Notes under the pieces: generated by a model
Database searches by the model: none
The model's input: only the letters and a program-made list of their open reading frames with translations
What the model was told of the DNA's origin: nothing
Made by a program: the position numbers and the translations under genes
Part shown: piece by piece, positions 31,810 through 41,640 of the stretch
Layout of the letters: each line of letters starts with the position of its first letter
Position numbering within the stretch: position 1 is the stretch's first letter
Origin: Prorocentrum cordatum
Lineage: Eukaryota; Sar; Dinophyceae; Prorocentrales; Prorocentraceae
Assembly: GCA_963575745.1 (NCBI GenBank)
Contig: CAUYUJ010016693.1
Coordinates: 719,425 to 783,424, forward strand
Direction of reading: 5' to 3'
DNA: 64,000 nt

Positions 31810-31823
31810 CAAGCCCGGGGGGG
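31807..31823 (-). promoter_or_regulatory. Candidate ORF2/ORF3 coupling site (C7 run and TGATG)
   Basis: Minus strand: TTTCCCCCCCGGGCTTGATG. A -1 slip on the seven C moves ORF2 into the ORF3 frame. Separately, the ORF2 stop TGA overlaps the ORF3 ATG as TGATG, a layout used for termination-reinitiation in some retroelements. Confidence 0.45.
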
Positions 31824-33638
31824 AAAGGCGCGTGGCTCCCGGTACACGCACGCCAGGCGGGTGGCCGGCGGCGGTAGGGGCGGAGCACTCGCTGCTGCGT
31901 CCAGCCCAGGGGGGGCCACAGGTTGACTGGGCTCCTGGCTGGTGTCTGGTCTGCGCTCGGCGTCTAACTTCAGGAGGCCGTTGGCGAGCGGCGGGTTCAT
32001 ACCCTCATCTTTCTCGGCTCGAACGCGCTCCAGCGTTTTCTCCCACCTATCAATGTGCGCCTGGTACTTGGTTCGCTCGTCGACTCCGCTGCTGCGCATG
32101 AGGCGCTGGGTGTACTTGATGAGATGTTCCAGGACTACGGTGATGTCTTCGTCGTAACCAGCCGCCACACTCTGCAGCGCCGAGGCGTCGTCCGACCCCT
32201 CCTCATGGGCCGCGAGGTACAGCCCCAGCATGGCCTCTCCGGTGCTCTCCTCTTCGCGGGCCTTCCCTGAGGGGCTACAGGAAGAGCGGCGGGGGGCCGA
32301 GGGGGCCCGGTCGCCTTCTTCGCCCAGGCCCCACCCGACGCCAAAGGGTGGCTTGGGGGAGCTGCTGCGGTCAAGCCTCGCCCAGTGCTTCTTGAGTTGC
32401 GCGTCCATCTCGTCCGAGACGGGCTGCGGCACGCCCTGGGCGTCGCCAGGAATGCCCGCTGGGTGTCGGTACACAAGCAAATCCCCACGGGCCCGAAGCT
32501 GAGCCCACTGAGGGCGGCTGATCCTCTTGATCTTCCCGCCCACGGGGACCCCGTTCCAAGGGCGCAGCTTCTCCCACATGGCGTTGCTCACGACGGTGCC
32601 GTGCACACTGATCCCCATCTCCTCTGCTCCGAGCGGAGGATGGTGCAGGAGCTCTTCGAGGTAGCCAGCGGGGAGCTTGCCCTGGTCGCTGGCGACAGGG
32701 GCGTACTCGATCCCCGCGGTCTTGAGGGTGAAGCAGATGCGCTCGTGGTCCTCGGCATGGCGGTCCTTGCAGCGCGGCTCCTCCACGTCTACCACGGTCA
32801 TGCTGCCGTCTCCAGTGGGCCCCCCCCTGGGTCTGGACCTTCCCAAGAATACGACCCACTGCGGGCCGGCGGCCCAATGCACCCGCACTCGTAGTACAAG
32901 GTAGTCGCCCTGCTCGGCCTCCTCGCCTGGGGCAGGACTGGCATCCCGCGGGAGAGGTACCTTCGAAGAGAGCGATGCTTCGAACCGGACACCAGCGGGC
33001 GGGCCCCGCGGTGAGGCTGGTGCGTCGCGAGGGGATAGTCCTGAGGCTGCATGCCCGCGATGGCTCTCGGGTCCTCGAACTCCGTCTGCAGGGGGAGTTG
33101 CGGCGGCTGGGGTGCTCTGCTCGCGCGCCCGCGGGCTGCGGCTGCGGACTGCCCGACGCCTCAGGCCCAGGCTCGAGAGGATCCCGCGGCCCTGAACCGC
33201 TGCAGCTGCCTGTGCCGCTCTGCTTGCTTCTCCGCCCAGGTGAAGAAGGCAAAGTGGCACGCCCTCCGCGTTGCCGACCGCTTGGCGGTAACAGGTCACC
33301 TGCGAGCACTTGTCACGATACCGAGAGGCCCGGTAGACCTGCGAATGATGAGCGCAGAGGTGGGCGAAAGAGTTCCTCCCGTCACTGGGTGGCGGGAGGT
33401 CTGACGCCTGCCCGACCTCGAGGAGCAGGGTGGTCGGCTCGGCCTCCGCGGCGTCGCGGCAACCGTCTGGGGCCAGGGGGCGGGCACCCCCACGAAGTAC
33501 GATGCCTACCCGAACTGCCTCGCATGGTTTGTCCTCGGCCTCCACCTCCGACTCGGATTCCTGATCGAGGACTTCTGCGATGCCCCCTGCAACGCCTGGC
33601 TCCGCAGCGCCTGTCTTGCGACGGCGGCGTCGCCGGCA
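31812..33638 (-). CDS. Retroelement ORF2: Cys/His-rich protein, ATG-less start
   Basis: Open for 609 codons directly after the ORF1 TGA, in the ORF1 frame, up to the TGA at 31811-31809. No ATG occurs in its first ~240 codons, yet these encode a convincing Cys/His cluster (HLCAHHSQVYR, DKCSQVTCYRQ, PLCLLHLGG; about 33280-33400). It is probably translated as an extension of ORF1, or the TGA is a mutation. Later parts are Pro/Arg/Ser-rich, with acidic (QGDYLVLRVRVHWAAGPQWV) and helical segments (EHLIKYTQRLMRSSGVDERT). Its end overlaps ORF3 at a C7 run and a TGATG. Confidence 0.6.
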
Positions 33639-34904
33639 TCAGAAAGAGCAACCGCAGGATAGGATGCAATAGATGAATACAATGATCTTCCAGGTGCCTC
33701 TCCCCAGGTCGGCGAAGGCCCGCCAGAGCAAGAAGATGCCGCGGCAGGAGGTGAACTTGGCGTGGGAGCCGATATCCACGATAGCCTCAGAGTCCAGCGC
33801 GGCGTACTCTTTGCAATGGACTTCCCCAGGTTGATCTCGGCAGACCATGTTGCGGCACAGGTGGATAGAGCGGCCCTCGAGCGTCTCCAACTTCTGGCGG
33901 AGTGCGCGCGAGCTAGCCCCTTTCACGCTCAGGTAGTCTATCCAGAGGCCCCTCCGGTCGATCCGCTTGGGCTCCGCGAGGTCGATCTTCAGTCGGGCAA
34001 CGTGGTCGTCAATCTTGACCAGCACGTCGTTGGGTCGCCTCCCAGTCCCACGACCCTTCACCCTCTTGCTGTAGTACTCGGTAGTCGTGGCTGGCCCGGT
34101 CTCTGGCCCCATCCAGTGGATCTGGGCAAGGGCAAGCGGAGCCGGCGGCAGGTACCTCTCGGCAGCTGCGTCGCCAGGCTCTCGCCGGCGGCACTTGAAG
34201 CACCGCGCCAGTAGACCAATCAGCCAGAGGGCAGCTGCGCAGGGGGCCAGCAGAGTACGACAGATATGGGTAAGAAAGGCGAGCACCGCCAGGAAAGCCA
34301 AGAAGATGAAAGTCCACGCCGCGGCAGGCCATGCGGCTCCGAAGACCGCCAGGCCTAGCTTCTCGAGGGCGTAGAAGAACCAGCCGCCGTCCATGGTCAG
34401 CCAGCCCGTCTCGGCATGGGCGGAGAAGGCGCTCCCGAGGCTGTCCAGCTTCTCGTAGGCAACCCCGCCCATGCCACTCAAGCGCCAGGCCCAGGTGCCT
34501 TCGCTCAGGGGCCTCCACCCCAGCGCCCAGACACCCCAGCCGCCCACCCAAGACTCCTCACCACGCGGGTCGTCGGTGGGGTGGCTGCCGTTGTCGACTC
34601 CTCCGGCGGCATGGACGGGGGGCGGGGGCGGCGCTCCCGGCGGCCCGCTGTCGGGCGGCGCCTGGGGGCTGCCTGCGGCCCCGCCTTCCTCCTCGTGCTC
34701 GTCGATCTCCATGCCGTACTCGGAGTCGTCGTAGCACGGCACGGTGCACCCGAACGGGACCTCGCGGGCCGCGGCCGGGCTGCCCCATCCGGCACGGGCG
34801 ACAACTGTGCTGAGCGGCCCGCGCCAGTCGAAGGCGGTCGCGCCGGTGGCCAGCGCGATCAGTCCGCGCGCAGAGCCCGCCAGCGCCGGGCGCCAGGCGG
34901 CCAT
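33639..34904 (-). CDS. Retroelement ORF1: membrane protein
   Basis: ATG at 34904 (MAAWRPALAGSARG), 421 aa, TGA at 33641-33639. Upstream the frame is open to 35084 but begins with a non-ATG codon in the conserved leader. A Pro/Gly-rich luminal-like region is followed by at least two strong hydrophobic segments (FGAAWPAAAWTFIFLAFLAV.., LLAPCAAALWLIGLLARC; about 34200-34340) and a short hydrophobic C terminus (WKIIVFIYCILSCGCSF). Cys-rich RCFKCRRR follows the membrane part. Role in the element unknown; the membrane segments recall envelope- or movement-type accessory ORFs, but no family is recognised. Confidence 0.6.
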   Translation of the reverse strand: MAAWRPALAGSARGLIALATGATAFDWRGPLSTVVARAGWGSPAAAREVPFGCTVPCYDDSEYGMEIDEHEEEGGAAGSPQAPPDSGPPGAPPPPPVHAAGGVDNGSHPTDDPRGEESWVGGWGVWALGWRPLSEGTWAWRLSGMGGVAYEKLDSLGSAFSAHAETGWLTMDGGWFFYALEKLGLAVFGAAWPAAAWTFIFLAFLAVLAFLTHICRTLLAPCAAALWLIGLLARCFKCRRREPGDAAAERYLPPAPLALAQIHWMGPETGPATTTEYYSKRVKGRGTGRRPNDVLVKIDDHVARLKIDLAEPKRIDRRGLWIDYLSVKGASSRALRQKLETLEGRSIHLCRNMVCRDQPGEVHCKEYAALDSEAIVDIGSHAKFTSCRGIFLLWRAFADLGRGTWKIIVFIYCILSCGCSF

Positions 34905-34954
34905 GGCACGCACGTTTCCGGGCGCCCGAGGGCGCCCAGACCTCCTGAGGTCGG

Positions 34955-35088
34955 CTCCAGGGCTTTGAGCCCCGAAGGCTTGAGCGGGAGAAAGGGAGAG
35001 AGGAGCAGGCAGAGGCAGGAGCAGGGAAAAAAGGGAACCCAAGCCGACTGGGGAGGGCGGGGTCCAACCGTTTAGGACAAACAACTAA
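34955..35088 (-). repeat. Retroelement 5' leader, shared with 6367-6520
   Basis: The minus strand starts TTAGTTGTTTGTCCTAAACG and continues to the CGGGGCTC near 34955. Nearly identical to 6367-6520. Inside 34955 the two loci diverge, so the leader is a modular end used by different element bodies. Confidence 0.8.
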
Positions 35089-35090
35089 AC

Positions 35091-35520
35091 CGGGGTGCTC
35101 GTGAGGTCCCACTGGGGGGGGGAGGGGTGCGTCGCGAAAAATAAAATCGTCGGGGCGGAGGGGGCACTGGGCGCGGCTGGGGAGGCCCCACTGGGGGGCG
35201 CTGGGGACCGCTGGGGGGCGCTGGGGAGGGCCCACTGGGGGGAGGTGCGTCGCGAAAAATTAAATCGTCGGGGCGGAGGGGGCACTGGGCGCGGCTGGGG
35301 AGGCCCCACTGGGGTGCGCTGGGGACCACTGGGGGGCGCTGGGGAGGTCCCACTGGGGGGCAGGGGAAGGGGGGTGTGTGCGTCGCGAAAAATAACATCG
35401 TCGGGGCGGAGGGGCACTGGGCGCGGCTGGGGAGGCCGCGCTGGGGGGCGCTGGGGACCACTGGGGGGCGCTGGGGAGGCCCCACTGGGGGTGGGGGGGG
35501 TGCGTCGCGAAAAACAAGTG
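35091..35520. repeat. G-rich satellite, ~120-bp unit, 4 copies
   Basis: GTCGCGAAAA landmarks at 35131, 35249, 35382 and 35503. Units contain ATAAAATCGTCGGGGCGGAG and CCACTGGGGGGCGCTGGGG. Same family as 5860-6092. Confidence 0.9.
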
Positions 35521-35559
35521 GCACGCGCGCCATGGCTCTTGCACAGAAAGGAAGGGGGA

Positions 35560-36570
35560 GGAGGCGGAGGGGGCGCGCTGGCTGGTGAATGTGGTGATGG
35601 AGGGGGCGCTCGGGATGGGGGTGTCGGGGCAGAGGGGGCGCGTTGGCTAGTGGATGGGGGGATGCGGAGGGGGCGCTCAGGGTGGGGGGCGGGTGCCGTG
35701 CCGAGATGACTTGGTCAGGGCGGAGGGGGCGGTGCCGCGCCAAAACAAAAGGGTCGGGGCGGAGGGGGCGCGCTGGCTGAAGGTGGGGGGTTGCGGAGGG
35801 GGGCGCGCGGAGGGGGCGAGGGGGCGGTGCCGTGCCATAATAAAGGAATCGGGTCGGGGGGCGTGCCGTGCCGAAATAAAAGGGGTCGGGGCGGAGGGGC
35901 GCGCTGGCTTGTGAGTGGGTTGGGCGGGGGGGGGGGGGTCGGGGTGGAGAGGCGCGCTGGCTGGTGGGTGGGTGGAATGGGAAGGGGCGCGAGGCGCGCG
36001 GGGAGGGAGGGGGGCCGTGCCAGAGTAAAGGGTCGGGGGCGGAGGGGGCGCGCTGGCTGGCAAGTGGGGGCTGCGGGTGGGGGGCCGTGCCGAATAGTAA
36101 ATCGGGGCGGAGGGGCGCGCTGGCTGGTGGGTTGGGGGGGTGCGGAGGGAGTGCGCCGTGCCGAAATGAAGGGGTCGGGGCGGAGGGGTGTGCCGTGCCG
36201 AAATAAAGGGGTCGGGGCGGAGGGCGCGCTGGCTGGCGGGTGGGGGGGGATGCGGAAGGGGTGTGCAATTCCGAAATAAAAGGGGTCAGGGCGGAAGGTG
36301 TGCCGTGCCGACATAAAGGGTCGGGGCGGAGGGGGGGCGCGAGGGGGGGGGGCGTGGCCGAAATAAAGGAATCGGGGCGGGGGGGCGCGCTGGCTGGCGG
36401 GTGGGGGGATGCAGGGGAAGGGGGCGCGCTGAAATAAAGGAGTCGGGGCGGATAGGCGCGCTGGCTGGTGGGTGGGGGGGATGCGGAGGGGGCGTGCCGT
36501 TCCGAAGTAAAATGGTCGGAGCGGAAAGATGTCAAGGCGAGAGGGCGCGCTGGCCGGTCGGGGCGGAGGG
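35560..36570. repeat. G-rich satellite, ~60-90-bp unit
   Basis: Many copies of GCCGTGCCGAAATAAAGG, GGTCGGGGCGGAGGGGG and CGCGCTGGCTGGTGGGTGGG with variable spacing. It retains the GAAATAAA..GGGGCGGAGG module. Confidence 0.9.
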
Positions 36571-36574
36571 GGCG

Positions 36575-36985
36575 CTGGGCGGGCGCTGGAGCCGCGGGGG
36601 CGCTGAGACGGCGCGGGGGAGGGGGCGGAGCGGGGGGGGTGCGGTGCCGAAATAAAGTGGTCGGGGCGGAGGGGGCACTGGGCGGGCGCTGGAGCCGCGC
36701 GGGGGCGCTGAGACGGCGCGGGGGAGGGGGCGGAGCGGGGAGGGGGGTGCGGTGCCGAAATAAAATGGTCGGGGCGGAGGGGGCACTGGGCGGGCGCTGG
36801 AGCCGCGCGGGGGCGCTGAGACGGCGCGGGGGAGGGGGCGCTGAGACGGCGCGGGGGAAGGGGCGGAGCGGGGGAGGGGGTGCGGTGCCGAAATAAAGTG
36901 GTCGGGGCGGAGGGGGCGCTGGGCGGGCGCTGGAGCCGCGGGGGGGCGATGAGGCGGCGCGGGGGAGGGGGCGGAGCGGGGGGGG
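36575..36985. repeat. G-rich satellite, ~115-bp unit, ~4 copies
   Basis: Units contain GGTGCCGAAATAAAGTGG, CGGGCGCTGGAGCCGCG and CGCTGAGACGGCGCGGGGGA. One unit carries an internal duplication near 36815-36870. Confidence 0.9.
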
Positions 36986-37430
36986 GGGTCTTGGCGGTTG
37001 GCAGCTGGAATTGTTGCGCGCGTGGAATTTCTGATTCTGTGCGGACCACTTTCATTTTGGCTCATGCTTCTCCTCCTCCTCCTCCTCCTCCTCCTCCTCC
37101 TCCTCCCCCTCCTCCTCCTCTTTATTATAAGGGGGTCCCCCTGTATTGATCTCCGTTCTGGTCAATATTCAAAAAGCGTTCGCCGCCGCACCGTCGGCTT
37201 TGCTTGGCCGGCGCGGCGCATCCATGCATCTACATCTATCCCCCCAGGCGCCGTCGCACCGATACGTCTGCGCATCTTCTGTCCGTCTATCTGCCCATCC
37301 CCCGGGCGCCGTCGCACCCTCGGCGCGGCTTGACTGGCGGGGGGCGTCTATCCATTGGTGGCGGCCCATTTCTTCCAGTTACCCAAACGGAGGGGAATGG
37401 AAATGCTGCTAAGACCTGCCAAGGTTTACA
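36986..37430. other. No gene seen; (CTC)n run
   Basis: A (CTC)n run at 37070-37120 and two GGCGCCGTCGCACC-type motifs (about 37250 and 37308) that recur near 39480-39550. No supported gene. Confidence 0.5.
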
Positions 37431-38930
37431 TGGCCGCCTCTTGGGCCTCGAGAATGAATATTTACATTGGGGTTTGATCATTGAGTTTTCAACTTAACAT
37501 GGCCTCCGATTGTCTAAAACCAATACAGGATGCATCGCGCGCGCGCGGGTGACCCGGCCCCGCGCGGGTCACCAGCGCGCCCGCGCTCGCCTCGCATATT
37601 GTATTGTGTTTTCTATATTTGACGTTGGCATGGCCGCCTCTTGGGCCCAGAGAATGAATATTTACATTGGGTTTTGATCATTGAGTTTTCAACTTAACAT
37701 GGCCTCCGATTGTATAAAACCAATACAGGAGGCATCGCGCGCGCGCGCGGGTGACCCGGCACCGCGCGGGTCACCAGCGCGCCCGCGCGCCTCGCATATT
37801 GCATTGTGTTTTCTATATTTGACGTTGGCATGGCCGCCTCTTGGGCCCAGAGAATGAATATTTACATTGGGTTTTGATCATTGAGTTTTCAACTTAACAT
37901 GGCCTCCGATTGTATAAAACCAATACAGGAGGCATCGCGCGCGCGCGCGGGTGACCCGGCACCGCGCGGGTCACCAGCGCGCCCGCGCGCTTCGCATATT
38001 GTATTGGTTTGTATATTTCCCACATTTATATGGCCGCCTCTTGGGCCCAGAGAATGAATTTTTACATTGGGTTTGGACAATTGAGTTTTCACCTTAACAT
38101 GGCCTCCGATTGTATAAAACCAATACAGGATGCATCGCATGCGCGCGCGCGGATGACCCGGCCCCGCGCGGGTCACCAGCGCGCCCGCGCTCGCCTCGCC
38201 CATTGCATTGTGTTTTCTATATTTGACGTGGGCATGGCCGCCTCTTGGGCCCAGAGAATGAATATTTACATTGGGTTTTGATCATTGAGTTTTCATATTA
38301 ACATGGCCTCCGATTGTATAAAACCAATACAGGAGGCATCGCGCACGCGCGCGGGTGACCCGGCGCCGCGCGGGCCACCGGCGCGCCCGCGCGCCTCGCA
38401 TATTGTATTGTGTTTTCTATATTTGACGTCGGCATGGCCGCCTCTTGGGCCCAGAGAATGAATATTTACATTGGGTTTTGATCATTGAGTTTTCAACTTA
38501 ACATGGCCTCCGATTGTATAAAACCAATACAGGAGGCATCGCGCGCGCGCGGGTGACCCGGCACCGCGCGGGTCACCAGCGCGCCCGCGCGCTTCGCATA
38601 TTGTATTGGTTTGTATATTTTCCACATTTATATGGCCGCCTCTTGGGCCCAGAGAATGAATTTTTACATTGGGTTTCGACAATTGAGTTTTCACCTTAAC
38701 ATGGCCTCCGATGGAATAAAACCAATACAGGATGCATCGCGCGCGCGGGTGACCCGGCCCCGCGCGGGTCACCAGCGCGCGCGCGCCTCGCATATTGTAT
38801 TGGTTGTATATATTCCACGCTTATGTGGCAGCCTCTTGGGCCCAGATAGTGAATATTTACATTGGGTTTTGACCATTGAGTTTTGAACTTAACATGGCCT
38901 CCGATGGTATAAAACAATTACACGATGCAT
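37431..38930. repeat. 200-bp tandem satellite with internal hairpin
   Basis: Eight copies; TGGCCGCCTC (last copy TGGCAGCCTC) starts at 37431, 37631, 37831, 38031, 38235, 38435, 38633 and about 38825. Each unit has an AT-rich half (GAATGAATATTTACATTGGG, CCTCCGATTGTATAAAACCA) and a GC-rich half with the inverted repeat GGTGACCCG..CGGGTCACC. Copies alternate between two subtypes, marked by TTGTGTTTTCTATATTTGAC or TTGGTTTGTATATTT before the junction. Confidence 0.95.
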
Positions 38931-39099
38931 CGGGAGCCCCGTGACCACGTGGAGCCGTCTTGGGGCGGTCTTGGAGCGTCTTGTACGCATGTTGGGAGCT
39001 ATATTGAGTCATCGAGGGCTATCTTGAGCGATCTTGGAGGTCACCTTGAGCTCTCTTGGGCCCTCTTGGCGCCATCTTAGGCCATCTTCGGTGACCCAA
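38931..39099. repeat. GCCATCTTGG/CCTCTTGGG low-complexity repeats
   Basis: Opposite-strand version of the CCAAGATGG repeat family. Confidence 0.7.
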
Positions 39100-39235
39100 C
39101 GACCCGCGAAACGCCCCTTCCAGGCCCAGGGGGAGGGGGTAGGGGGAGGGGTAAACCCCTCCCCCAAGGGGAAGAAGGGGGTTGAGGACAGAGAGGGCTC
39201 TTTAAACCACTCACGCCCAAAGGGCTGGTGGGATT
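39100..39235 (-). repeat. Dispersed ~150-bp repeat, copy 3 (inverted)
   Basis: Reverse complement of the 19150 and 40135 copies: GGGGTAAACCCCTCCCCCAA, GAAGAAGGGGG and GCCCAAAGGGCTGGTGGGA. Confidence 0.75.
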
Positions 39236-40134
39236 TTTATATTGTGTTTTGGCCATTGCGTGCGCTGCAGAGATGTGTGTGCATGGTGAAAGCCACGTTG
39301 GCTTTTCTCGGGCCGACGTCTCCATGTTGCGACGACGTCTCAGGCGAAACGGCCCCAAGCGGCCCTGCAAAGGCACCATGGGTGAAGCAGAATGGCTTCC
39401 CCATCCTTCCCGCAGTCTATCTTAGGAGTTCTCCGGAAACAAACGAACTGTCTATCTGTCGCGGCCTCGCCGGTCGCTGTCGCACCGTCGGCGAACGTGC
39501 TTGGTTACGCACTGCGCATCTGTCTGGCCACCCGCCGTCGCCGTCGCACCGAAAAAAATGCGCGCCACACATGGATGAACTTCACTGTCCACGGCGCGCC
39601 CATCGCACATCGCACAACTTTTTACAATAACTTCTCAATAGTTCCGTGCGGCGGACAGATCGTTTTTGCGCATCTGTCCCCGACGGATCCGCCGCCGCCG
39701 CATCGGGGTGATCATCGTTGGGGGAACCCCCTCATTCTTTATTTGTTTCATCCGTTTGCTTCGAGCTTTCCTTACTTTCTTCCTGCCTTCATTGTCCTCA
39801 TCCCCCTCACCCCCCTCCCCGTCCAGCTCCTTTTCTCGCCCGCCATCAATTTATCAGCCGTCGTCATCCGCGGTTTGTCGTCATTGCTACATCGTCGTGG
39901 TGAGCATGCAGTTGTGCATGATGCAGATTAAGGTTGTTTTGTGCATGATGTTTTTGAAGTTGTGTTGATGGTGTTTGTGGTGGTTGTGATGATGAGCATG
40001 GTGCTTATGAGTATGATGACGGGTATGGCGATGCGTATGTATGGTGTAGATCGTCGTCACGAGGGTAATGGCGATTACGATGGCGGTGATGATGACGGTG
40101 ATGATGATGGTGACGATGATGATGCGCCCGGGGG
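39236..40134. other. No gene seen
   Basis: Unique-looking and low-complexity DNA: pyrimidine-rich 39730-39850, TGATGATG-type repeats 39960-40125. Short open frames lack recognisable features. Confidence 0.4.
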
Positions 40135-40290
40135 GCGACGAGTCCCACCAGCCCTCTGGGCGTAGGTGGTTTAGGGAGTTTCCTCTTCCATCCTTCCTTT
40201 TTCCCTTTCGGTCGGGGAGGGGTTACCCCTCCCCCCACCCCCTCCCCTGGACATGGGCGGGGGGGGCCGCTGGTCGGCAGAGCGTCCAAG
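40135..40290 (+). repeat. Dispersed ~150-bp repeat, copy 2
   Basis: Matches 19150-19330 in the same orientation; 40340-40420 also resembles 19690-19750. Confidence 0.8.
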
Positions 40291-40394
40291 ATGGCCTCGG
40301 CGACGAAGCCACAACCGCTGATGTTACTAAGGTGTTGGCCCTATTTTGGCCTCGTGCGGGGGCGACGCTAATTCCCACCCCTCATTTCTTTGAT

Positions 40395-40870
40395 AGATCT
40401 CTTCCAAGATGGCCCCAAGAACCGCCCAGGAGGCCCCAAGAGGTCCCAAGATGGCCCCAAGATGGCTTCAAGAGGCCCCCAGGAGGCACCCAAGAGACCC
40501 CCAAGAGGCCCCAAGAGACCCCCAAGAGGCCACAAGAGGCCCCCCGAGATGCGCAAGACTAAGAATCCCCCAGGACCGCCAAGAGGCCCCAAAGACGGCC
40601 CAAGAGGCCCCCAAACTCGCCATTGTCCTCCTCCCCCTTTTGTTATTTCTCCTCCCTCCTCCCCCTCCTTCTCCTCCTCCTCGTCCTTCTCCTTCTCCTC
40701 CTCCTCCTTCTCCTCCTTCTTGTCCTCCACGTCCTCGCCCTCCTCCATTTTCTCATCCTCATCTTCCTCCTCATCATTCCTCCCCCCTCCTCCTCCTGGT
40801 CCTCCTCCTGGCCCCCTCCGGCTCCTCATCTTCCTCCTCCTACTCCGACGACGACGACGACTCCTACATC
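40395..40870. repeat. CCAAGAGGCC repeats then TCC-rich tract
   Basis: CCCAAGAGGCCCC copies to 40620, followed by about 250 bases of TCC/CTC-rich pyrimidine tract. Confidence 0.8.
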
Positions 40871-41424
40871 CTCCCCCTCTTGGGGTATACTATGGCGGCT
40901 TACCCCGCCCATTGTCCTTCTGCGTGCTCCCCCGCTTCCCTCATCACCTCCACTCCCCCTGGGGCTCATTTCTGGACGGGCTGGTGGGGATGCGCGAAGC
41001 GTTTAGAATTCTGTTTGACGCAGCGACCAAGAACAGGAACTTCATATGGAGGGAATAGACCACGGGAAACTATTGGTGCGCCACGCGCATAAGGTGTCCG
41101 ATATGGCTCAAAGTGGCCACGTGAAAGGGAATCAAGGATGGGCGTGCCCGAGAACCACATACACCTAAAGAACACCCCACGAAAGCCCAGAGATGGCTCC
41201 AAGAGAGGCCCCAAAGCAACACCCAACATCGGCGGAATTGCGGCAACCCCCGGGTGGGGGCGCAGGCGGCAGCCTTGGAGTAGCATTGTTTCAGCGACTC
41301 TTTGCAGAGCTGCGAAGCACGGTAAGCACAGCTGCCGGAGAAAGAGAGAGAGAGAGAGGGAAAGAGAGCAAAGGTAATTATGAAAGAGCTGAGAAAGGGG
41401 AGAGATCGTGCACCAGGCCCCAGT
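40871..41424. other. No gene seen
   Basis: Contains GAGAGAGAGAG near 41342-41360 and AGAGGCC repeat remnants at 41200. No supported gene. Confidence 0.4.
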
Positions 41425-41640
41425 TCATTGCAACGGGAGGTTCGCAATGTAGTCAAGCACATCATTCTGTTCTTGTCTCAGCCTGTCATCTTCGGTGAGG
41501 GCATCGGCGGCAGCGTCGTCAAGTCGGTTCAGCACTGTCCGAAGCTTTTTCAGACGGGCTTTGTAGAGCGCAGCCTGACTCTTGACCGCCACGTGTCCCC
41601 TGGCACGTTGAGGCGTACAAGAATGCCAGGCGCTGTATGG
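41425..41640 (-). CDS. Possible exon or gene fragment
   Basis: About 70 codons ending in TGA with helical, coding-like composition (SQAALYKARLKKLRTVLN, LTEDDRLRQEQNDVLDYIAN). No good start, no relic leader and no family. Could be the last exon of a larger or decayed gene. Confidence 0.25.
   Translation of the reverse strand, partial: PYSAWHSCTPQRARGHVAVKSQAALYKARLKKLRTVLNRLDDAAADALTEDDRLRQEQNDVLDYIANLPLQ

Larger units (their letters stand above)
20630..35088 (-). mobile_element. Giant tyrosine-recombinase retroelement (DIRS-like enzymology), ~14.5 kb
   Basis: One minus-strand unit from the 5' leader at 35088 to a hairpin-bearing 3' end near 20690. Order 5' to 3': membrane ORF1, Cys/His ORF2, ORF3 with CCCH finger and methyltransferase-like domain, ORF4 with reverse transcriptase, RNase H and tyrosine recombinase. 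RT plus tyrosine recombinase instead of a DDE integrase is the hallmark of DIRS-type elements. Its 5' leader recurs at 6367-6520. No clean terminal repeats were found by eye. The ORFs are split by three in-frame stops (33639, 31180, 26969) and two one-base shifts at C7 runs, so the copy is either decayed or uses recoding. Exact ends are approximate. Confidence 0.75.

Noticed and set aside
35072-37065. Long Pro/Arg-rich open frames on the minus strand
   Set aside because: They follow the GAAATAAA/GGGGCGGAGG satellites; open only because the units lack stops in that strand.
37889-38203. Repeated short proteins across the 200-bp units
   Set aside because: Shadow of the satellite; no independent coding evidence.
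37431-38930. tRNA, 5S or spliced-leader RNA gene cluster
   Set aside because: No tRNA cloverleaf, 5S core or leader sequence is visible in the 200-bp unit.
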